Part shown: one piece after another, positions 1 through 10,955 of the stretch
Layout: each line of letters begins with the position of its first letter
Numbering within the stretch: the first letter of the stretch is position 1
Origin: Streptomyces pseudovenezuelae
GTDB taxonomy: Bacteria; Actinomycetota; Actinomycetes; Streptomycetales; Streptomycetaceae
Length of the DNA: 64,000 bases
NCBI RefSeq assembly: GCF_001513955.1
Contig: NZ_KQ948145.1
Location: forward strand, 1-64,000
Direction: 5' to 3'
Translations under genes and position numbers: made by a program
The notes under the pieces: model-generated
Told to the model about the DNA's origin: nothing
What the model saw: only the letters and a program-made list of their open reading frames with translations
Database searches by the model: none

Positions 1-341
1 GTCCGGCGGGAGAATCCGGCCCTCCGGCAGCTGCGCGACCTCCACTTCCACCACGCGGACAAGGACGAAGTGATCGCGTACTCGAAGCGGAGCGGCTCGA
101 ACACGGTTCTGGTGGTCGTGAACCTCGATCCGCACCACACCCAGGAGGCCACGGTCTCGTTGGACATGCCGCAACTCGGCCTGGACTGGCACGAGTCGGT
201 GCCGGTGCGCGACGAGCTCACCGGCGAGACCTACCACTGGGGCAGGACGAACTACGTGCGTCTCGAACCGGGCACGCGCCCCGCGCACATCCTCACCGTC
301 CTGCGACCGTCCACCCCGCAGATCGGAGGGTCACCCACAAC

Positions 342-345
<4 letters not shown>
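1..345 (+). CDS. glgE: GlgE maltosyltransferase, C-terminal part (5' end outside window)
   Basis: The frame is open from base 1, so the start lies upstream and only the last 114 residues are seen. They form the beta-rich C-terminal domain usual in GH13 enzymes ([17 protein letters not shown], then [11 protein letters not shown] and a final HILTVL strand). GlgE is alpha-1,4-glucan:maltose-1-phosphate maltosyltransferase, which lengthens cytoplasmic alpha-glucan from maltose-1-phosphate. The catalytic domain is not visible, so the call rests on this fragment plus the neighbours treS, pep2 and glgB, the classic GlgE pathway set. The TGA stop overlaps the treS start as ATGA, which suggests translational coupling. 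Confidence 0.85.
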
Positions 346-2042
<1,697 letters not shown>

Positions 2043-2052
2043 CCGACGAGGA

Positions 2053-2086
2053 CCCGGGTGGGGCGGTTTCCACCGCCCCACCCGGG
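2053..2086 (+). terminator. 15-bp perfect hairpin between treS and pep2
   Basis: CCCGGGTGGGGCGGT (2053-2067) pairs with its exact complement at 2072-2086 around a TTCC loop. It starts 11 nt after the treS stop and ends 52 nt before the pep2 start. There is no U-run. It could be a partial terminator or attenuator, or an RNA-stability element that sets pep2/glgB expression relative to glgE-treS. Confidence 0.6.
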
Positions 2087-2138
2087 GCACGCATCAGTAA
2101 CACCCCGACCAGCCAGCCCGGGGAAAGGACGCCACGCC

Positions 2139-3527
2139 ATGTCGGAAGCCGTCACCAGCACCGCCACGACAAGTCCAGGCCTCCTCGCCTCACTGGATCC
2201 CCTCCTGCGCGAGTGGCTGCCGCGGCAGCGCTGGTTCGCGGGCAAGGGGCGCCCGGTCAGCGGGTTCTCGCTGGTGGAGGCCACCGAGCTGCTGCCGCCC
2301 ACCGCCAAGCTCGGCCTGTACCACCTGCTGGTGCGCGCCCACCAGCCCCTCACCGTGGGGGCCCCGCCGCACCCCGGGGACTGCTACCAGCTCCTGATAG
2401 GCGTGCGCGAGGCGCTGCCGCCCCGGCTGGCGCCCGCGCTGATCGGCCATGTCGAGGAGGGCCCGCTCACCGGGCGTACCGCGTACGACGCCCTCCACGA
2501 CCCGCTGCCCGCCGAACTGCTCCTGGAGGCGATCCGCTCCGGGAGCCGGATCGGCGGGCTGCGTTTCGAGCGGGACCCGCACCAGGAGATCCGGGAGGGC
2601 CTGGTGGCCCGGGTGATGACCGCCGAGCAGTCGAACTCGTCGATCGTCTACGGAGATACGTTCATCCTGAAACTCCTGCGCCGGGTGCTGCCCGGCGTCA
2701 ACCCCGACCTGGAGCTGCCGCTGGCGCTGGCCCGCGAGGGCTGCCCCCGGGTGCCCGCGCCCACGGGGTGGCTGCGGGCGGAGCTGGAGGGAGAGCCGTA
2801 CACCCTCGGAGTGCTCCAGCCCTTCGTGCAGGGTGCTTCGGACGGCTGGGAGCTGGCCCTGCGGGAACTCGCCAAGGGCGAGGACTTCAGCGCCGAGGCG
2901 CACGCGCTCGGGCGGGCCACCGCCGAGGTGCACACCGCGCTCGCCCGAGCGCTGCCGACCGTGACGCTGGGCCACCAGCAGCTGCAACTGCTGGTCGACG
3001 GCATGATCGAGCGGCTGGAGGCGGCCGTCCAGGCGGTCCCCGCGCTACGGCCGTACGCGCCGGGTCTGCGCTCCGCGTTCACCGCGCTGGGTGATCTCGC
3101 CTCCGAGGGCCGCACCTGGACCGCGCAGCGCATCCACGGCGATCTCCACCTCGGCCAGTGTCTGCGCTCGGCCGCCGGGCACTGGTCGCTGATCGACTTC
3201 GAGGGCGAGCCGTCCAAGCCGCTCTCCGAACGCCGGCTGCCGCAGCCCACCGCCCGGGACGTCGCCGGGATGCTGCGCTCCTTCGACTACGCGGCGCACT
3301 CGACCGACCTGCCCGTGCCGGGCTGGGCCGAGGCGTGCCGGGCGGCGTACTGTTCCGGCTACGCCGAGGTCAGTGGCGTGGACCCGCGGACCGATCCGGT
3401 GCTGCTGCGCGCGTACGAGACCGACAAGGCGATCTACGAAGTCGTCTACGAGGCCCGGCACCGCCCGGACTGGCTGCAGGTGCCGATGGCCGCGGTCGCG
3501 CGGTACGCGACAACCGACCCGATCTGA
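2139..3527 (+). CDS. pep2: Maltokinase (Mak/Pep2 family)
   Basis: 462-residue kinase that phosphorylates maltose with ATP to maltose-1-phosphate, the GlgE substrate. It has the N-terminal cap domain typical of actinobacterial maltokinases ([16 protein letters not shown], about residues 20-36) and an aminoglycoside-phosphotransferase-like fold with the catalytic loop HGDLHLGQ and the metal-binding LIDFEGEP. The frame is open further upstream, but those codons run through the hairpin after treS, whereas the ATG at 2139 is preceded by GGGAAAGG at a good distance. The gene lies between treS and glgB on the same strand. The length agrees with the family. Confidence 0.93.
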   Translation: MSEAVTSTATTSPGLLASLDPLLREWLPRQRWFAGKGRPVSGFSLVEATELLPPTAKLGLYHLLVRAHQPLTVGAPPHPGDCYQLLIGVREALPPRLAPALIGHVEEGPLTGRTAYDALHDPLPAELLLEAIRSGSRIGGLRFERDPHQEIREGLVARVMTAEQSNSSIVYGDTFILKLLRRVLPGVNPDLELPLALAREGCPRVPAPTGWLRAELEGEPYTLGVLQPFVQGASDGWELALRELAKGEDFSAEAHALGRATAEVHTALARALPTVTLGHQQLQLLVDGMIERLEAAVQAVPALRPYAPGLRSAFTALGDLASEGRTWTAQRIHGDLHLGQCLRSAAGHWSLIDFEGEPSKPLSERRLPQPTARDVAGMLRSFDYAAHSTDLPVPGWAEACRAAYCSGYAEVSGVDPRTDPVLLRAYETDKAIYEVVYEARHRPDWLQVPMAAVARYATTDPI

Positions 3528-3559
3528 CCGACCCGACTCCCGCCGAGGAGGCTCCACCT

Positions 3560-6289
3560 GTGACTCCGCCCACCCCCAGCGGTTCGGACCCGAAGAAGAC
3601 TGCGAAGAAGAAGGTCGCGGAGAAGGCAGTGACCAAGAAGGCCTCGGCGAAGAAGGCGGAGCCGGCGGCCAGGAAGGCGCCCGCGAAGAAGGCCGGCGCC
3701 GGGAAGACGGCTGTCGGCGCGGCGGCGGACACGGCCCGTGCCGTCAAGGCCGTCGCCGAGAAGGCCGGCGCCGAAGCGGCCGACGCCGTCAAGGCCGTCG
3801 CCAAGGGGGGCGGCGGCGAGAAGGCTGTCACGAAGAAGCCCGTGGCGAAGAAGACCGGTGCCGGGAAGGCCGTGGCCAAGAAGGCACTGGTCAAGGAGGC
3901 GGCCGTCGACAAGCCTGTCGTGAAGAAGGCCGCCGCGAAGAAGGCCGCTGTGAAGAAAGCCGCCGTGAAGAAAGCCCCTGCCGAGAAGGCCCCGGCGAAG
4001 AAGGTGACCGCCAGGAGGACCGCCGCGACGAAGGCGGCCGGCGAGCACGCGGCGGTGGAGCCGGTGGCCCCCGCCCCCGTTCCGCCGCCGGAGACACCGG
4101 TCTCCCCCGCCATGGACGCCGGCGACCGGGACCGGCTGCTCTCCGGCACCCACCACGATCCGCACGGGGTGCTGGGCGCGCACCCGGTCCCGGGCGGGGT
4201 GGCCTTCCGGGTGTTCCGTCCCTACGCCCTGGGCGTCACCGTCGTGGCCGGGGACGTGCGGGCCGAGCTGCAGGACGACGGCGACGGCTTCTTCTCCGGC
4301 CTGCTGCCGCTGCGGGAGATCCCCGCCTACCGGCTGCTCGTCACGTACGAGGAGTCGGTCCAGGACACCGAGGACGCGTACGCCTTCCTGCCCGCGCTCG
4401 GCGACCTCGACCTGCATCTGATCGGCGAGGGCCGGCACGAGCAGCTGTGGACGGCGCTGGGCGCGCAGCCCATGACCCACCAGGGGTCGGCGGGGACACG
4501 CTTCACGGTGTGGGCGCCGAACGCGCGCGGGGTGCGGGTGGCCGGCACCTTCAACTTCTGGGATCCCTCGGCGTTCGCGATGCGCTCGCTCGGCTCCACC
4601 GGCGTCTGGGAGCTGTTCGTGCCCGGTGTCGGCGAGGGCGAGCTGTACAAGTTCGAGATCACCCGCCCGGACGGTTCCAAGACCCTGCGCGCCGACCCGC
4701 TGGCCCGCCGCACGGAGGTCCCGCCCGCCACCTCCTCGATCATCCACGCCTCGCACCACGAGTGGCAGGACGGGGAGTGGCTGGCGAACCGGGCGGCCGG
4801 AGCGCCGGCCCACGAGGCACCGTTCTCGGTCTACGAGATCCATCTCCCGTCCTGGCGGCCCGGCCTGACGTACCGTCAACTGGCCGAGCAACTGCCGGCC
4901 TACGTCAAGGACCTGGGCTTCACCCACGTCGAGCTGATGCCGGTCGCCGAGCACCCCTTCGGCGGCTCCTGGGGCTACCAGGTCACCGGCTTCTACGCGC
5001 CCACGGCCCGCCTGGGCACCCCGGACGACTTCAAGTACCTCGTCGACGCGCTCCACCAGGCCGGGATCGGCGTACTCATGGACTGGGTGCCGGCCCACTT
5101 CCCGCGCGACGACTGGGCGCTCGCCGAGTTCGACGGCCGCACCCTGTACGAACACGAGGACCCGCTGCGCGCGGCCCACCCCGACTGGGGCACGCTGGAG
5201 TTCGACTACGGACGCCGGGAGGTGCGCAACTTCCTGGTCGCCAACGCCGTGTACTGGTGCGAGGAGTTCCACATCGACGGCCTGCGGGTCGACGCGGTCG
5301 CCTCGATGCTCTACCTCGACTACTCGCGCGAGCCGGGCCAGTGGATCCCCAATGTGCACGGCGGCCGGGAGAACCTGGACGCGGTGGACTTCCTCCAGGA
5401 GATGAACGCGACGGTCTACCGGCGGGTGCCGGGTGTGGTGACGATCGCGGAGGAGTCCACGGCCTGGGACGGCGTGACGCGCGCGACGCATCACATGGGC
5501 CCGGGCGGCTTCGGCGGTCTCGGCTTCGGCCTGAAGTGGAACATGGGCTGGATGCACGACTCGCTGGACTACATGGCCCACGAGCCGGTGCACCGCAAGT
5601 ACCACCACCACGAGATGACGTTCTCGATGGTCTACGCGTACAGCGAGAACTACGTCCTGCCGATCTCCCACGACGAGGTCGTCCACGGCAAACGCTCACT
5701 GGTCTCGAAGATGCCGGGCGACTGGTGGCAGCAGCGCGCCAATCTCCGCGCCTACCTGGCCTTCATGTGGGCCCACCCCGGCAAGCAACTCCTCTTCATG
5801 GGACAGGAGTTCGCGCAGGGCGCCGAGTGGTCCGAGGCCCACGGCCCCGACTGGTGGCTGCTCGACCCGGCGTACGGCGCGGAGGCCGACCACCGGGGCG
5901 TGCGTGACCTGGTCCGCGACCTGAACGTCGTGTACGGCCACACCCCGGCCCTGTGGCAGCGCGACACGGACCCCTCGGGCTTCCAGTGGATCGTGGGCGA
6001 CGCCTCGGAGGACAACGTCTTCGCCTTCCTGAGGTACGACGCGGAGGGCATCCCCCTGCTGTCGGTCTCCAACCTCGCCCCGGTGGTGCGCCCCGGCTAC
6101 CGTCTGGGCGCCCCGGACGACGTCCCGGCCTGGCTGGAGTCCCTGAACACGGACGCCGCCCGGTACGGCGGCGGCGACGTGACCAACCCGGAGATCGTGA
6201 AACCGGACCCGCAGAGCTGGCACGGCCGCCCGGCCAGCCTCCAGGTGACGCTGCCGCCCCTGGCCACGGTGTGGCTGCGCCCGGCCTGA
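3560..6289 (+). CDS. glgB: 1,4-alpha-glucan branching enzyme GlgB with lysine-rich N-terminal tail
   Basis: 909-residue GH13 enzyme that makes alpha-1,6 branches in glucan. The conventional protein begins near Met185 ([21 protein letters not shown]): a first beta domain, a CBM48 ([20 protein letters not shown]), then the catalytic barrel with nucleophile Asp578 (GLRVDAV), Glu631 (TIAEES) and Asp705 (SHDEVVHGK), and a C-terminal beta domain. Residues 1-184 are an extension of Lys/Ala units (KKA, AKKA, VKKA) resembling histone H1 or the tail of HU-like HupS. The GTG at 3560 has GAGGAG 9 nt upstream. The next strong start would be the ATG at 4112, so a tail-less form is possible. Last gene of the glucan cluster. 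Confidence 0.93.
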   Translation: MTPPTPSGSDPKKTAKKKVAEKAVTKKASAKKAEPAARKAPAKKAGAGKTAVGAAADTARAVKAVAEKAGAEAADAVKAVAKGGGGEKAVTKKPVAKKTGAGKAVAKKALVKEAAVDKPVVKKAAAKKAAVKKAAVKKAPAEKAPAKKVTARRTAATKAAGEHAAVEPVAPAPVPPPETPVSPAMDAGDRDRLLSGTHHDPHGVLGAHPVPGGVAFRVFRPYALGVTVVAGDVRAELQDDGDGFFSGLLPLREIPAYRLLVTYEESVQDTEDAYAFLPALGDLDLHLIGEGRHEQLWTALGAQPMTHQGSAGTRFTVWAPNARGVRVAGTFNFWDPSAFAMRSLGSTGVWELFVPGVGEGELYKFEITRPDGSKTLRADPLARRTEVPPATSSIIHASHHEWQDGEWLANRAAGAPAHEAPFSVYEIHLPSWRPGLTYRQLAEQLPAYVKDLGFTHVELMPVAEHPFGGSWGYQVTGFYAPTARLGTPDDFKYLVDALHQAGIGVLMDWVPAHFPRDDWALAEFDGRTLYEHEDPLRAAHPDWGTLEFDYGRREVRNFLVANAVYWCEEFHIDGLRVDAVASMLYLDYSREPGQWIPNVHGGRENLDAVDFLQEMNATVYRRVPGVVTIAEESTAWDGVTRATHHMGPGGFGGLGFGLKWNMGWMHDSLDYMAHEPVHRKYHHHEMTFSMVYAYSENYVLPISHDEVVHGKRSLVSKMPGDWWQQRANLRAYLAFMWAHPGKQLLFMGQEFAQGAEWSEAHGPDWWLLDPAYGAEADHRGVRDLVRDLNVVYGHTPALWQRDTDPSGFQWIVGDASEDNVFAFLRYDAEGIPLLSVSNLAPVVRPGYRLGAPDDVPAWLESLNTDAARYGGGDVTNPEIVKPDPQSWHGRPASLQVTLPPLATVWLRPA

Positions 6290-6298
6290 GCCGCGGTC

Positions 6299-6658
6299 TC
6301 AGTCGGCCGACTCTCCGACGAGGACCTCTCCCGCCCGCTCGCCCCGCGCCGGGCGGGCGGAGAACCCGGCGTTCTCCAGGACAGCGATGACCGCGGTGTT
6401 CATCGCGTCCCGCGCGACCCGGAACTCGCGCACCTGAGGGTCGCTCAGGAGGGCGTCCCGGGACACGGTCCTGAGGTGTTCCTGCAGGACCGGATGGACC
6501 CGCCACCGGAGGAAGGCCCGGGGAGGCAACTGCTCGTCGTCGGCGATCTCCACGTAGACACCCCAGGAGAGGGCGGCGTCGAAGGTCGAGGCGACAGGCA
6601 GGCCCGCTCGGGCCAGCGTGGTCTTCACCTTGTCCGCAAAAATGTCGTGCCGGATCAA
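6299..6658 (-). CDS. Hypothetical protein of about 119 residues
   Basis: I do not recognise this family. The C-terminal 118 residues are well supported by codon bias (IRHDIFADKVKTTLARAG, then a mixed alpha/beta sequence rich in Arg and Glu) and contain no signal peptide or membrane segment. The start is uncertain. TTG at 6658 follows GGAAGGCGAGGGG and is preferred because the codons just upstream lose their G/C third-position bias. An ATG at 6784 in the same frame, 13 nt after the helD stop, would give 161 residues. It lies downstream of helD on the same strand and converges on glgB with a 9-bp gap. Confidence 0.6.
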   Translation of the reverse strand: MIRHDIFADKVKTTLARAGLPVASTFDAALSWGVYVEIADDEQLPPRAFLRWRVHPVLQEHLRTVSRDALLSDPQVREFRVARDAMNTAVIAVLENAGFSARPARGERAGEVLVGESAD

Positions 6659-6797
6659 CGTCCCCTCGCCTTCCCGAGCATGTCCTAGAGCTCCTGACCT
6701 CGGCTGCCGGTCGATGAGGTGCGCCGGTCCCGGGTCCTTGTCCGCCCAGGGTACGGACCACGTGACCTGCCGGCCCTCCGCCATGTGCCCATGACAG

Positions 6798-9068
6798 TCA
6801 CGACTTGACGCTCCCCGGGTCCGCTGTGTCGGCCAGGGCCTTCGGCAGCCGGCCCGTGTGCAGCACGCCCAGCCGCTGGGTCGCCCGGGTCAGCGCCACG
6901 TACAGGTCGCTCGTGCCGTAGAGGGCCGGCTCGACCACGAGCACGGAGTCGAATTCGAGCCCCTTGGACTGCCGGGGGTCGAGGAGCACGACGGTGTGCG
7001 TCAGGTCCGGTTCCGCGCCCGCCGTCACCCCGTCGAGGCGGGCGGCGAGCCGGCGGTGCAGATGGCGGGGGGCGATGACCGCGAGCCGGCCCTCGGCGGG
7101 GGTGAGCTCCTTCACCGCCTCCGCGACCGCGCCGGGCAGGTCGTCGGTGGCCCGCACCCAGGGCCGTACCCCGGTCGACCGCACCGAGCTCGGCGGTTCG
7201 AAGCCGGGGTCCTCGGCGCGCACCACGGCCGCCGCGAGCTCCATGATCTCGGCCGGGGTGCGGTAGTTGACGCCCAGCCGCGCGTGCTCCCAGCGGTCCT
7301 GGACGTACGGCTCCAGGATCTGCTGCCACGAACCCACGCCCGCCGCCTCCGCGGTCTGCGCCGGGTCGCCGACCAGGGTCATCGAGCGGGTCGGGCTGCG
7401 CCGCATGAGCAACCGCCAGGCCATGGGCGACAGTTCCTGCGCCTCGTCGACGATGATGTGGCCGAAGGCCCAGGTGCGGTCGGCCGCCGCGCGCTCGGCG
7501 GCGCTGCGGTGGTCGTCCTCCACCTGGCGTTCGGCGAACCGCTCGGCGTCGATGATGTCGTGCGCGGACAGGACCTCGGAGTCCTCCTCGTCCTTGTCGT
7601 CGAACTCGTAGGTGCGCGAGGCGTACGACACGTCCAGCACACCCTGTGCGTACGCGACCTGGGTCTCCCGCTCCCGCTCGGCCCGGGCCCGCGCCACCCG
7701 CTCGTCCACACCGAGGAGTTCGGCCGCCTCGTCGAGCAGCGGCACGTCCGCCACCGTCCAGCCCCGGGTCACCGGGCGGCGGACGGCGGCCGCGTCCTCG
7801 TCGGGGAGGTAGCCGACGGGGTCGGCGAGGAAGTCGGCGACCAGCCGCTGCGGGGTCAGGCGCGGCCACAACTGGTCGATGGCGGCCCAGACCTCGGGGT
7901 TCTCGGCGAGTTCGTCGCGGATCTGCGTGATGTCGCTCGGGTCCAGCAGGTTCGTCCCGTCGAAGGGGTCCGTGCCGATGCGTTCGGCGACCATGTCGGT
8001 GAGCGTGTTGAGGATGTGGCCCTCGAAGTGCTCACGGGCCACGTTGTGCGGCAGCCGGGCGGCACGCGTCTTCTCGCGGGCGACCTTGACCAGCCCGTCG
8101 TCGAGCATGAGGACCTCGCGGTCGTGCTCGATCGCGATCACCGGGTCGGGCAGCGCCTGCCAGTCGCGTACGACGTCGGCCAGCACGTCCGCCATGGCGG
8201 CGCGTCCCTTCACCGCGGCAGCGGCGCGGCTGTCGGTCGCCGTCGCCCGCACCCCGGGGAAGAGCTCCCCGACGGTCGCGAGGAGCACGCCGGTCTCGCC
8301 CAGTGCGGGCAGCACCTCTCCGATGTAACCGAGGAACGCGGGGTTGGGGCCGACGATCAGCACGGCCCGCTTGGCCAGCAGCTCCCGGTGCTCGTACAGG
8401 AGGTACGCGGCCCGGTGCAGGGCGACGGCCGTCTTGCCGGTGCCCGGGCCGCCCTCGACCACCAGTACTCCGCGGTGCGGGGCGCGGATGATCTCGTCCT
8501 GCTCTGCCTGGATGGTCTGCACGATGTCGCTCATACGACCGGTGCGCGCGGAGTCGAGCGCGGCGAGCAGGACGGCGTCGCCGGTCGGGTCCTCGTGGCC
8601 GGTGCGTTCCTGGTCGCCCAGGTCGAGGATCTCGTCGTGCAGGTCGGTCACCCGGCGGCCCTCGGTGCCGATGTGCCGACGGCGGCGCAGGCCCATCGGG
8701 GTGTGGCCGGTGGCCAGGTAGAAGGGGCGGGCGACGTCGGCCCGCCAGTCGACGAGGATCGGGGTGCGGTCGGCGTCGTCGGTGCGCAGTCCGATCCGGC
8801 CGATGTGATGAGTGGTGCCCGAGGTCAGGTCGATCCGGCCGAAACAGAGGGAACCGTCGACCGCGTTCAGCGCGGCCAGCAGCCCCGAGCGCTCGGCGAC
8901 CAGGATGTCCCGCTCCAGCCGGGCCTGCATCGGGGTGTTGCCCTGGCCGAGCGCGTCCGTCACGGAGGCCTCGGTGTCGCCGCGCAGGGCGTCCACATGT
9001 GCGTACAGCCCGTCGATGAATTCCTGTTCCTGCCGCAATTCATCGTCCGGAAAACCGGTGTTTGACAA
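6798..9068 (-). CDS. helD: HelD-type UvrD/Rep-like RNA polymerase-associated helicase
   Basis: About 756-residue SF1 ATPase. It has an N-terminal coiled-coil arm (ELRQEQEFIDGLYAHVDALR), Walker A GGPGTGKTAVALHRAAYLL, the DEAQ box IIVDEAQELSP, and C-terminal motifs including GLEFDSVLVVEP and YVALTRATQRL. This is the actinobacterial HelD/HelR class, whose members pull stalled RNA polymerase off DNA and can protect it from rifamycins. The frame opens at GTG 9074, but GCGGGAG lies directly against that codon. TTG at 9068, 5 nt after GGGAG, is the better start. I see no rifamycin-associated inverted repeat in the upstream gap. Confidence 0.88.
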   Translation of the reverse strand: MSNTGFPDDELRQEQEFIDGLYAHVDALRGDTEASVTDALGQGNTPMQARLERDILVAERSGLLAALNAVDGSLCFGRIDLTSGTTHHIGRIGLRTDDADRTPILVDWRADVARPFYLATGHTPMGLRRRRHIGTEGRRVTDLHDEILDLGDQERTGHEDPTGDAVLLAALDSARTGRMSDIVQTIQAEQDEIIRAPHRGVLVVEGGPGTGKTAVALHRAAYLLYEHRELLAKRAVLIVGPNPAFLGYIGEVLPALGETGVLLATVGELFPGVRATATDSRAAAAVKGRAAMADVLADVVRDWQALPDPVIAIEHDREVLMLDDGLVKVAREKTRAARLPHNVAREHFEGHILNTLTDMVAERIGTDPFDGTNLLDPSDITQIRDELAENPEVWAAIDQLWPRLTPQRLVADFLADPVGYLPDEDAAAVRRPVTRGWTVADVPLLDEAAELLGVDERVARARAERERETQVAYAQGVLDVSYASRTYEFDDKDEEDSEVLSAHDIIDAERFAERQVEDDHRSAAERAAADRTWAFGHIIVDEAQELSPMAWRLLMRRSPTRSMTLVGDPAQTAEAAGVGSWQQILEPYVQDRWEHARLGVNYRTPAEIMELAAAVVRAEDPGFEPPSSVRSTGVRPWVRATDDLPGAVAEAVKELTPAEGRLAVIAPRHLHRRLAARLDGVTAGAEPDLTHTVVLLDPRQSKGLEFDSVLVVEPALYGTSDLYVALTRATQRLGVLHTGRLPKALADTADPGSVKS

Positions 9069-9152
9069 TTCCACTCCCGCCCGGATATACTGTGCTCACT
9101 GAGCTTCTTTGCGACGTGTAATTCTGAAGTCGCGAACCATTGAATATACGCA

Positions 9153-9190
9153 AAGAAATCCCCCGAGCGCAATCGCTCGGGGGATTTCTT
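9153..9190 (-). terminator. 17-bp perfect stem-loop terminator of the merR-thioredoxin operon
   Basis: The arm 9153-9169 (AAGAAATCCCCCGAGCG) pairs perfectly with 9174-9190 around a CAAT loop. The A/T pairs at the base give a T-rich tail on either strand. It lies 14 nt beyond the thioredoxin stop and upstream of the helD promoter region, so it ends the merR-thioredoxin transcript before helD. Confidence 0.85.
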
Positions 9191-9203
9191 GTATTGCGCG
9201 GGC

Positions 9204-9536
9204 TCACAGGACGTCGGTCAGCTCCTCCAGCAGCCGCCGCTTGGCCCGCGCCCCCACCATCGACCGCACGGGCTCCCCGTCCCGGAACACCATGAAGGTC
9301 GGCATCGACAGCACCCGGTAGGCGTTCGTGGTCAGCGGATTGGTGTCGACGTCCAGCTGGACGACCTTGAGCCGCTCGCCCTCCTCCGCGGCGAGAGCCG
9401 TGAGCACCGGGCCCATCTGCCGGCACGGCGGACACCAGTCGGCGGTGAACTCCACCAGCACCGGCAGCTCCGAACCGAGCACCTCCGTCCCGAAGTCCGC
9501 GTCCGTCACCTCGGCCACACCCGCTGCTCTGATCAC
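9204..9536 (-). CDS. Thioredoxin with WCPPC active site
   Basis: 110-residue thioredoxin fold (VLVEFTADWCPPCRQMGPVL, cis-Pro motif SMPTFMVF, C-terminal helix). It is a cytoplasmic thiol-disulfide oxidoreductase. The active site is WCPPC rather than the usual WCGPC, a variant that tends to shift redox potential. The preferred start is GTG at 9536, which overlaps the merR stop as GTGA and has GGGAGGGG upstream. An in-frame GTG at 9560 would overlap merR further and lacks a good ribosome site. Translational coupling suggests that the MerR regulator controls it. Confidence 0.85.
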   Translation of the reverse strand: MIRAAGVAEVTDADFGTEVLGSELPVLVEFTADWCPPCRQMGPVLTALAAEEGERLKVVQLDVDTNPLTTNAYRVLSMPTFMVFRDGEPVRSMVGARAKRRLLEELTDVL

Positions 9537-9961
9537 CTGTGGTCCCCTCCCAGTTCGCACACCGGCTCCGGACCGCCCGGAACCTCCGCGTCGGCGGCCA
9601 GCACGGCGCGCGCCCGCTCGGCCCGCTCCAGCTGCTGCCCGACCTGGGCGCGCACGGTCTGCAACTCACCGATCAGCGCGTCCAGTTCACCGAGCTTGCG
9701 CCGGTACACCGCGAGCGAGGCGGGACACGAGTCGCCCTCGGGATGGCCGGCCCGCAGACACTCCACGAACGGCCGCGTCTCCTCCAGGTCGAACCCGAAG
9801 TCCTGGAGCGTCCGGATCTGCCGGAGCAGCTTCAGGTCGTCCTCGTCGTAGGTCCGGTATCCGTTGCCCCCGCGCCGCGCGGGCAGCAGCCCCCGCGCCT
9901 CGTAGTAGCGCAGCGTCCGCGTCGTGGTCCCGGCCCGTGCGGCCAGCTCGCCGATTCGCAT
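9533..9961 (-). CDS. MerR-family transcriptional regulator
   Basis: 142-residue MerR protein. The N-terminal winged helix-turn-helix is canonical (MRIGELAARAGTTTRTLRYY, then EARGLLPARRGGNGYRTYDE), followed by a long dimerisation helix with a C-terminal Cys-containing segment (RAGHPEGDSCPASL). Only a few cysteines are seen, so metal or redox sensing cannot be assigned. It is the first gene of a two-gene operon with the thioredoxin. A near-perfect palindrome sits 16 nt upstream of its ATG, which suggests autoregulation and a very short or absent leader. Confidence 0.88.
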   Translation of the reverse strand: MRIGELAARAGTTTRTLRYYEARGLLPARRGGNGYRTYDEDDLKLLRQIRTLQDFGFDLEETRPFVECLRAGHPEGDSCPASLAVYRRKLGELDALIGELQTVRAQVGQQLERAERARAVLAADAEVPGGPEPVCELGGDHR

Positions 9962-9976
9962 GCCTACGAACGTAAT

Positions 9977-9996
9977 CCTTGACGCCGACGTCAAGG
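9977..9996 (-). promoter_or_regulatory. MerR-type operator/promoter palindrome
   Basis: CCTTGACGCCGACGTCAAGG is a 20-bp palindrome with one mismatched pair. Read on the minus strand it supplies a TTGACG -35 element. A long spacer leads to TTCGTA just before the merR ATG, as expected for promoters twisted open by MerR proteins. Confidence 0.65.
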
Positions 9997-10220
9997 CAAG
10001 AGCGCCACCGAGCATGTGGTGGCCTCGGCGCTTCGGGGGGCTCCACCGGCTTCGGGCCACACCGGCTTCAGGGTCCAGGGTCCAGCCGTCACGGTCCACG
10101 CCCCCGTATTCCTCGATCCCATGACGGCGAGGGAAAACACCGGACCGCATCCGTTTCGCGGCCACCCGCCGCCTTTCCCTTGACGACTCGGTCGCGCCCG
10201 GAAACGCTCCCCCTCCCCCG

Positions 10221-10877
10221 TCACCGGGAAGCCGCGACCCCCGTCCACGGCTCCCCGGTGCGCTCGGCCCACTCCCGGGCCGCTTCCGGACGTCCGGTGA
10301 GCAGCAGGAGCAGCGAGGTGACGGGACCGCGGATCTCCTCCCCGGCCCCGCGCGTCCATGCGATGTCGGTGGCGACGAGCCGCGCCTTCGGCAGGGGCCA
10401 GGGGCGGGGCGGGAACCGCATGGTCCACACCCGGTCGGCGGCGTCCCGGGCGGCCACCGGTGGCACCGGGCGCGCACGGCCGAGGGCGAGCGCGATGTCC
10501 TGACCGTGGACGAGGAGGTCGAGGAGGGGTTCATGGGGCGAGGTGGTCGGCGCGAGGCGGCGGGAGCCGATGATCGAGCGCAGGCCGGCGACGATCTCGG
10601 TGACCGGAACATCGGCCTCGCGGACCGCCGAGTCGTGGATCATCCGGTTCCAGTTCCCCCGGGCACGGACCATCTCCCGTACGACCCGACCGCGGGAGAA
10701 GCGCGCCGCGACCGTCAGATGCGCGGCGACGTCCCTGACCCGCCAGTCCCCGCATCGCGTACGCGTCTCCCACTCCTGCGGGCTCAGGCCCTCCAGCAGG
10801 TCGGCCAGGCTCGCCCGCTCCTGGTCGACGAACCGCCAGAGCTCGTCGGTGTCCAGCACTGCGCTCACGGGAATCAC
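10221..10877 (-). CDS. Maleylpyruvate-isomerase-family (mycothiol-dependent, DinB-like) protein
   Basis: 218-residue protein of the mycothiol-dependent maleylpyruvate isomerase / DinB four-helix-bundle group. The N-terminal helix LWRFVDQERASLADLLEGL is followed by the hallmark WRVRDVAAHLTVAARF, whose His is a usual metal ligand, and a later LLDLLVHGQDIALAL with a second His. Such proteins use mycothiol or bind metal; the substrate cannot be told. The start is GTG 10877 (alternative GTG 10868). It is divergent from a MarR gene with an operator between them, so the MarR protein probably controls it. Confidence 0.75.
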   Translation of the reverse strand: MIPVSAVLDTDELWRFVDQERASLADLLEGLSPQEWETRTRCGDWRVRDVAAHLTVAARFSRGRVVREMVRARGNWNRMIHDSAVREADVPVTEIVAGLRSIIGSRRLAPTTSPHEPLLDLLVHGQDIALALGRARPVPPVAARDAADRVWTMRFPPRPWPLPKARLVATDIAWTRGAGEEIRGPVTSLLLLLTGRPEAAREWAERTGEPWTGVAASR

Positions 10878-10910
10878 CCACTCAAGTGGTAAGCTTCACT
10901 GACCAAAGTA

Positions 10911-10925
10911 GTCAGAGAATCTGAC
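10911..10925. promoter_or_regulatory. MarR operator candidate between divergent genes
   Basis: GTCAGA-GAA-TCTGAC is a perfect 6-bp inverted repeat in the 78-bp gap between the mycothiol-type gene and marR. A related TGACCA lies just to each side. It is well placed for a MarR dimer to repress both promoters. Confidence 0.6.
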
Positions 10926-10955
10926 CAATGTCAAGCAGTACGAGGAGCGTCGACG

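Noticed and set aside
9060..9160. Rifamycin-associated element upstream of helD
   Set aside because: I looked for the known inverted repeat and did not find it in this gap.
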